Positions 6,209 to 8,993 of a stretch of 8,993 bases of DNA are shown piece after piece (position 1 is the first letter of the stretch; every line of letters starts with the position of its first letter). The DNA comes from CAZLMF01 sp964560565. Its GTDB lineage: Bacteria; Bacillota; Clostridia; Oscillospirales; Ruminococcaceae. The stretch covers positions 1 through 8,993 of the forward strand of contig CAZLMF010000061.1 in NCBI GenBank assembly GCA_964560565.1. Reading direction: 5' to 3'. Position numbers and translations under genes: made by a program. The notes under the pieces were generated by a model. It saw only the letters and a list, made by a program, of their open reading frames with translations. It ran no database searches and was not told the origin of the DNA.

Positions 6209-6827
6209 ATCGTGTGATTGTCATAACTCCTGAGCAATAGGACTTTTTTTCAAAGCTAACTTTAAACTCGGGCAGGAGCAAAACAAACTCATCTGCAATG
6301 AGGTAAAACTCCTCATTATCCCACTCATCTGCCGCACGTTCTCGGGCGGCGAGCATATCTGCTCTTGTTTCAAAGCTTACATCGCCAAAAACTATACTGC
6401 CGTTTGGCGCAAGACTATTCATCAGTTCCCTTACAAATGCCGCTTTTTGCGTGTCATCAATGTGGTGAATGGAATAGGTAGCGATGATTGCAGAAAAGGT
6501 TATCCCTTTAAGCTTATCGGGCAGTCCATTAGAGAAATCCCACTCAAGTAGGGTAGCAGTGGGCATTTTCTCTCTTGCAAGCTCAATCATTCGCGGGGAA
6601 AAATCAAGCCCATAGACTTTATAGCCGTCATCATAAAGTTTTTTGGTGAGAAATCCTGTCCCAAAGCCTATATCAAGAATATTTCCGCTCACCTGTCGGG
6701 CGGCATTATATACGGTGTTTAGAACTTCTCTATAAGAGGCAAAGGGGTATTCGTTGCTTTCTTCTGTAAAAGCAACTGAGCTATCATATTCGTCAGCCCA
6801 TAAGTTAAAGCCTGTACTATCACGCAT
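6207..6827 (-). CDS. Class I SAM-dependent methyltransferase, YrrT-like
   Basis: Cytoplasmic methyltransferase; the substrate cannot be deduced. The 206-residue protein has the class I Rossmann fold markers: motif I I-L-D-I-G-F-G-T-G (50-58) for SAM binding, an acidic residue at the end of strand 2 in Y-G-L-D-F-S-P (Asp75), and E-W-D-F (96-99) after strand 3. The segments S-I-H-H-I-D-D and V-F-G-D-V-S-F-E-T resemble the B. subtilis YrrT family of putative SAM-dependent methyltransferases, as I remember that sequence. The start is set by AAAGGA (complement of 6837-6842), 9 nt before the ATG. It points towards fmnB and is read from a promoter shared, divergently, with the aldo/keto reductase. 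Nothing ties it to electron transfer. The fold is certain; the YrrT assignment is moderate. Confidence 0.85.
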   Translation of the reverse strand: MRDSTGFNLWADEYDSSVAFTEESNEYPFASYREVLNTVYNAARQVSGNILDIGFGTGFLTKKLYDDGYKVYGLDFSPRMIELAREKMPTATLLEWDFSNGLPDKLKGITFSAIIATYSIHHIDDTQKAAFVRELMNSLAPNGSIVFGDVSFETRADMLAARERAADEWDNEEFYLIADEFVLLLPEFKVSFEKKSYCSGVMTITR

Positions 6828-6847
6828 TTTATCAAATCCTTTCGAAA

Positions 6848-6925
6848 CTTAGTTTGTAGAATATACAGTGGAAATCAGTTTATTATATTTTACCATATCA
6901 CATAATATAAAACAAGAAAACTAAG
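6848..6925. repeat. 8-bp inverted repeat flanking the divergent promoter region
   Basis: CTTAGTTT (6848-6855) and its exact complement AAACTAAG (6918-6925) lie 62 bp apart, on either side of the predicted methyltransferase promoter. The left arm is itself part of an imperfect palindrome, AAACTTAGTTT (6845-6855). This could be a pair of operator half-sites, but 8 bp in A/T-rich DNA is weak evidence. Confidence 0.3.
6887..6915 (-). promoter_or_regulatory. Predicted promoter of the methyltransferase gene
   Basis: On the - strand, TTGTTT (complement of 6910-6915) and TAAAAT (complement of 6887-6892) are separated by 17 nt. This fits a housekeeping sigma factor promoter and lies about 60 bp before the start codon. 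The region is A/T-rich, so chance matches are possible. Confidence 0.5.
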
Positions 6926-6943
6926 CTTGCTTAAAGGTTTTTC

Positions 6944-6972
6944 TTGAATTCCTACTGAAACAATGGTACATT
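6944..6972 (+). promoter_or_regulatory. Predicted promoter of the aldo/keto reductase gene
   Basis: TTGAAT (6944-6949) and TACATT (6967-6972) are spaced by exactly 17 nt, giving an expected transcript start near 6979, about 40 nt before the chosen start codon. No operator can be assigned to it. The A/T-rich surroundings limit certainty. Confidence 0.5.
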
Positions 6973-7019
6973 ATACATAATACATAAGCACAATGAATTA
7001 CAAAGGGAGGAAAAAGATA

Positions 7020-8012
7020 ATGAATTATTTAGCATCTCAAACAAGATACAACGACATGAAATACAATCGTTGCGGGGAAAGTGGGTTAAAGCTGCCGGCA
7101 GTGTCGCTTGGGTTATGGCATAACTTTGGCTCGAGTGGAGTATACGAAAATATGAAGCAAATGTGCTTTACCGCTTTTGATAACGGTATTACCCACTTTG
7201 ACCTTGCCAATAATTACGGCCCATTGCCGGGGGATGCAGAACGCAACTTTGGTCAGATATTGGCACAGGAGCTAAATTGCTACCGTGATGAGCTTATTAT
7301 TAGTACAAAAGCAGGCTATGATATGTGGCCCGGCCCTTATGGCAACAAGGGCAGCAGGAAATATCTCCTTGCAAGCCTTGACCAAAGCTTATTGCGACTG
7401 GGACTTGACTATGTGGATATATTCTACCACCACTGTATGGATTCTGAAACTCCCTTAGAGGAAAGCATGGGCGCTCTTGCACAAGCAGTTCAAAGCGGTA
7501 AAGCCCTATACGCAGGCATTTCCAACTACGATGGTGAAAATATGAAGCAGGCAGCCAAAATCTTGCGTGAGCTTAACTGCCCATTTATCATTAACCAAAA
7601 CAGCTATAGTATTTTCAATAGGACGATTGAGAATAACGGCCTAAAGGATGCCGCAAGAGAAAGCGGAAAGGGCATTATAGCCTTTAGCCCCCTTGCACAG
7701 GGCCTTCTTACAGACAGGTACCTAAACGGCGTACCCTCTGACAGCAGAATAATGACTGACGGGCGTTTCCTCAATGAGGGAGCACTTAGTGTAAGCCGTA
7801 TGGAGCAGATAAAGGCGCTTGCAGGTCTAGCTTCACAGCGTGGGCAGACACTTGCGCAAATGGCGCTTTCGTGGGTACTAAAGGATACAGATGTTACAAG
7901 TGTGCTTATTGGCGCATCAAAGCCCTCGCAGATTATGGAGAATTTAGAGTGCATAAACGGTGCGAAATTCACAAAGCAGGAGCTTGACTTAATCGACGAG
8001 ATAAGCAAATAG
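7020..8012 (+). CDS. NADPH-dependent aldo/keto reductase, YghZ (L-glyceraldehyde 3-phosphate reductase) type
   Basis: Cytoplasmic oxidoreductase of the aldo/keto reductase superfamily. E. coli YghZ, which it resembles closely over its whole length as I recall that sequence, reduces L-glyceraldehyde 3-phosphate and methylglyoxal with NADPH. The 330-residue TIM-barrel protein shows the catalytic tetrad: Asp61 and Tyr66 in H-F-D-L-A-N-N-Y-G, Lys97 in S-T-K-A-G-Y-D, and His138 in F-Y-H-H. Other family blocks are G-L-W-H-N-F-G, W-P-G-P-Y-G, S-R-K-Y-L-L-A-S-L-D-Q-S-L, F-S-P-L-A-Q-G-L-L-T and V-L-I-G-A-S near the C-terminus for cofactor phosphate binding. AAAGGGAGG (7002-7010) lies 9 nt before the ATG at 7020, so this start is preferred to the in-frame ATG at 6993, which lies before the ribosome binding site. 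It is a single gene with its own promoter, and a role in detoxifying reactive carbonyls is likely. Confidence 0.92.
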   Translation: MNYLASQTRYNDMKYNRCGESGLKLPAVSLGLWHNFGSSGVYENMKQMCFTAFDNGITHFDLANNYGPLPGDAERNFGQILAQELNCYRDELIISTKAGYDMWPGPYGNKGSRKYLLASLDQSLLRLGLDYVDIFYHHCMDSETPLEESMGALAQAVQSGKALYAGISNYDGENMKQAAKILRELNCPFIINQNSYSIFNRTIENNGLKDAARESGKGIIAFSPLAQGLLTDRYLNGVPSDSRIMTDGRFLNEGALSVSRMEQIKALAGLASQRGQTLAQMALSWVLKDTDVTSVLIGASKPSQIMENLECINGAKFTKQELDLIDEISK

Positions 8013-8036
8013 CAGAAATATCGTTATTGAGGTAAG

Positions 8037-8054
8037 TTGTGATATAAATCACAT
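8037..8054. promoter_or_regulatory. CRP/FNR-family palindrome (HcpR/ArcR-like operator)
   Basis: TTGTGATATAAATCACAT contains perfect TGTGA-N6-TCACA arms (8038-8042 and 8049-8053). It matches the published TTGTGA-N6-TCACAA-type consensus at 11 of 12 positions. Its centre, 8045.5, is 41.5 bp upstream of the start point (about 8087) expected from the -10 at 8075-8080, the classical class II activator position. Confidence 0.65.
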
Positions 8055-8074
8055 ATAATTTTGAGGATAAAAGG

Positions 8075-8080
8075 TAGAAT
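8075..8080 (+). promoter_or_regulatory. Predicted -10 box of the activator-dependent promoter for the DUF1858-DUF438 pair
   Basis: TAGAAT at 8075-8080 would set the transcript start near 8087, with the CRP/FNR-type site covering the missing -35 region. A competing sigma-70-like pair, TTGAGG (8061-8066) and TATAAC (8085-8090) with 18 nt spacing, would place the start almost on the ribosome binding site and is less attractive. Confidence 0.45.
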
Positions 8081-8095
8081 ATAGTATAACAAAAT

Positions 8096-8113
8096 GAGGG
8101 AGTGATTGATTTG
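8096..8113 (+). promoter_or_regulatory. Ribosome binding site deciding a TTG start for the DUF1858 gene
   Basis: GAGGGAG (8096-8102) is 8 nt before the TTG at 8111-8113. The in-frame GTG at 8102 overlaps the Shine-Dalgarno itself and cannot be served by it, so TTG is preferred. Confidence 0.65.
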
Positions 8114-8341
8114 GCTCTAAAGGTTGTAGATTTTAGGAAAACCGTTTTTGAACTGTGCAGTACGGACGGTCAAGTCGGGGAAATACTTGCACTTGCAGGC
8201 TTTGCAGATATACTAAAGCCCGGAATGTTAAACACAGCAGGCAGGTTTATGAAAATCCCAATGGGGGCAACCCTTAAACGCATAAACCTTGAGGCAGTCA
8301 AGCAACTCTTTACAGAATACGGATACACTATTATTGATTAA
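8111..8341 (+). CDS. Small DUF1858-family protein (possible redox/prismane-associated domain)
   Basis: A 76-residue soluble protein made of one DUF1858 domain. Recognisable segments are T-V-F-E-L-C (about 10-15), G-F-A-D-I-L-K-P-G-M-L-N-T-A-G-R-F-M near the middle, and I-P-M-G-A-T-L-K-R-I-N before the last helix. Related short proteins are encoded beside DUF438/hemerythrin proteins in many clostridia, and DUF1858 is related to domains named after their association with hybrid cluster (prismane) protein. Only one Cys (in ELCS) is present, so the two-cysteine redox disulfide of some relatives is absent. The next gene starts 20 bp downstream with a strong ribosome binding site, so the two form one transcript. 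Function is unknown; a role in nitrosative or redox stress is suggested only by the partner gene and the upstream operator. Confidence 0.8.
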   Translation: MALKVVDFRKTVFELCSTDGQVGEILALAGFADILKPGMLNTAGRFMKIPMGATLKRINLEAVKQLFTEYGYTIID

Positions 8342-8361
8342 ATAAAAGGAGGCCGAAAGTC

Positions 8362-8993
8362 ATGAGTGAGCAGATTAATAATCGCGAATACCGAAAAGGA
8401 GTAATTAAGCAAGTAATAACGCAGCTACACGAGGGGAAAAGCGTAGACGAGGTAAAGGCAAAATTCGAAAAAGTATTCGCAGGTGTATCGGCAATGGAAA
8501 TTTCCGAGGTTGAGCAAGCGCTAATATCGGAGGGATTGCCGGTTTCTGAGGTACAGCGCCTATGCGATGTCCATGCGGCGGTTTTTAAAGGCTCTATCGA
8601 GGAAATCCACCAGACACAAGACGCAGGAGAAATATCGGGACACCCTGTCAATGTACTGAAGCTTGAAAATAGGCATATTGAAAGGCTTATTGAGGATCAG
8701 ATAAAGCCGCTTATTGAAGAGCTTGACGAGCAATCAACCCTTGCAAAGCTCCGTGATTCCCTCAAAAGTTTGGCAAAGATTGACCTCCACTATTCTCGCA
8801 AGGAGAACTTACTTTTCCCCTATATGGAGAAGTACGGCATAACCGCACCTCCTAAAGTAATGTGGGGCGTTGATGATGAAATAAGGGCGGAGCTTAAAGA
8901 AATTATCTCGCTTTTATCGCAGGGCGCACCTGATCCATCTGCCATTAAAGAAAAGCTCAGCGCAGTTCTAAATAAAATCACCGAAATGATTTT
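8362..8993 (+). CDS. DUF438 / hemerythrin HHE domain protein, 3' end outside window
   Basis: The first 210 codons of a cytoplasmic protein of the COG2461 type (DUF438, then a hemerythrin-like HHE domain, usually followed by a PAS domain). Residues 1-85 form the DUF438 helices, with the recognisable L-H-E-G-K-S-V-D-E-V-K segment (22-32), L-C-D-V-H-A-A-V-F-K-G (68-78) and S-I-E-E-I-H. The HHE part begins with G-H-P-V-N (His94), and the H-Y-S-R-K-E-N-L-L-F-P-Y-M-E stretch (143-156) supplies His143 and Glu148, typical di-iron ligands. The frame stays open to the last base, where the PAS domain would be expected next. AAAGGAGG (8345-8352) is 9 nt before the ATG. Such proteins are thought to bind or sense O2, NO or iron, but this is not proven for the family. 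It is co-transcribed with the DUF1858 gene. Confidence 0.9.
   Translation, partial: MSEQINNREYRKGVIKQVITQLHEGKSVDEVKAKFEKVFAGVSAMEISEVEQALISEGLPVSEVQRLCDVHAAVFKGSIEEIHQTQDAGEISGHPVNVLKLENRHIERLIEDQIKPLIEELDEQSTLAKLRDSLKSLAKIDLHYSRKENLLFPYMEKYGITAPPKVMWGVDDEIRAELKEIISLLSQGAPDPSAIKEKLSAVLNKITEMI

Noticed and set aside
6889..6906. TGTGATAT half-site on the - strand before the methyltransferase gene, resembling the operator at 8037-8054
   Set aside because: Only one arm matches. The partner TCACA arm is absent, so it is probably chance in A/T-rich DNA.
6993..7019. Upstream ATG for the aldo/keto reductase
   Set aside because: The strong AAAGGGAGG ribosome binding site lies downstream of it and correctly before the ATG at 7020, from where similarity to YghZ also begins.
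8054..8059. Perfect TATAAT next to the CRP/FNR-type palindrome, read as the -10 box
   Set aside because: No acceptable -35 lies at 16-18 nt (TTGAGG at 8027-8032 gives 21 nt). If it is real, the palindrome would act as a repressor site instead; the class II arrangement with TAGAAT fits better.
8331..8651. 106-codon open frame on the - strand opposite the DUF438 gene
   Set aside because: It is antisense to a protein with clear DUF438 and hemerythrin motifs, and has no motif or ribosome binding site of its own.

Overview
The window reads as a chromosomal segment of an anaerobic Firmicute, most likely a Clostridia/Oscillospiraceae-type gut organism. The reasons are AGGAGG-like ribosome binding sites, TTG starts, a flavin-based extracellular electron transfer (FLEET/EET) gene set of the kind described in Listeria monocytogenes, and a DUF1858 + DUF438/hemerythrin pair typical of clostridia. 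The taxonomic placement is inference from gene content and style, not from a marker gene.

Region 1 (1-6180, all + strand) is a nearly complete FLEET operon in the order ndh2 (5' end outside the window) - dmkB - dmkA - eetA - eetB - pplA - fmnB. Ndh2 oxidises NADH on the cytoplasmic face. DmkB makes a polyprenyl diphosphate and DmkA joins it to a naphthoate head group to give a dedicated (demethyl)menaquinone. EetA and EetB are the small membrane proteins always seen with this pathway. PplA is a surface lipoprotein with two tandem flavin-carrying domains. FmnB is the extracytoplasmic ApbE-type transferase that attaches FMN to protein threonines. The first five genes overlap or nearly touch. 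A hairpin terminator separates pplA from fmnB and a strong, probably bidirectional one follows fmnB.

The most interesting observation is in Ndh2. After the usual NDH-2 membrane anchor it carries a four-helix DoxX-like domain, and its large predicted extracytoplasmic loop holds a textbook flavinylation motif (SGATTS) followed 19 residues later by a degenerate second copy. This suggests that Ndh2 itself may be flavinylated by the FmnB encoded in the same operon, giving a covalent FMN relay on the outer face of the membrane next to the NADH dehydrogenase.

Region 2 (6181-8012) holds a YrrT-like SAM-dependent methyltransferase on the - strand and a divergently transcribed YghZ-type aldo/keto reductase, with a shared promoter region of about 190 bp between them.

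Region 3 (8013-8993) starts with a near-perfect CRP/FNR/HcpR-type palindrome at the position expected for an activator. It is followed by a small DUF1858 protein with a TTG start and the first 210 codons of a DUF438/hemerythrin protein that runs off the end of the window. No tRNA, rRNA, CRISPR array, insertion sequence or phage gene was seen.
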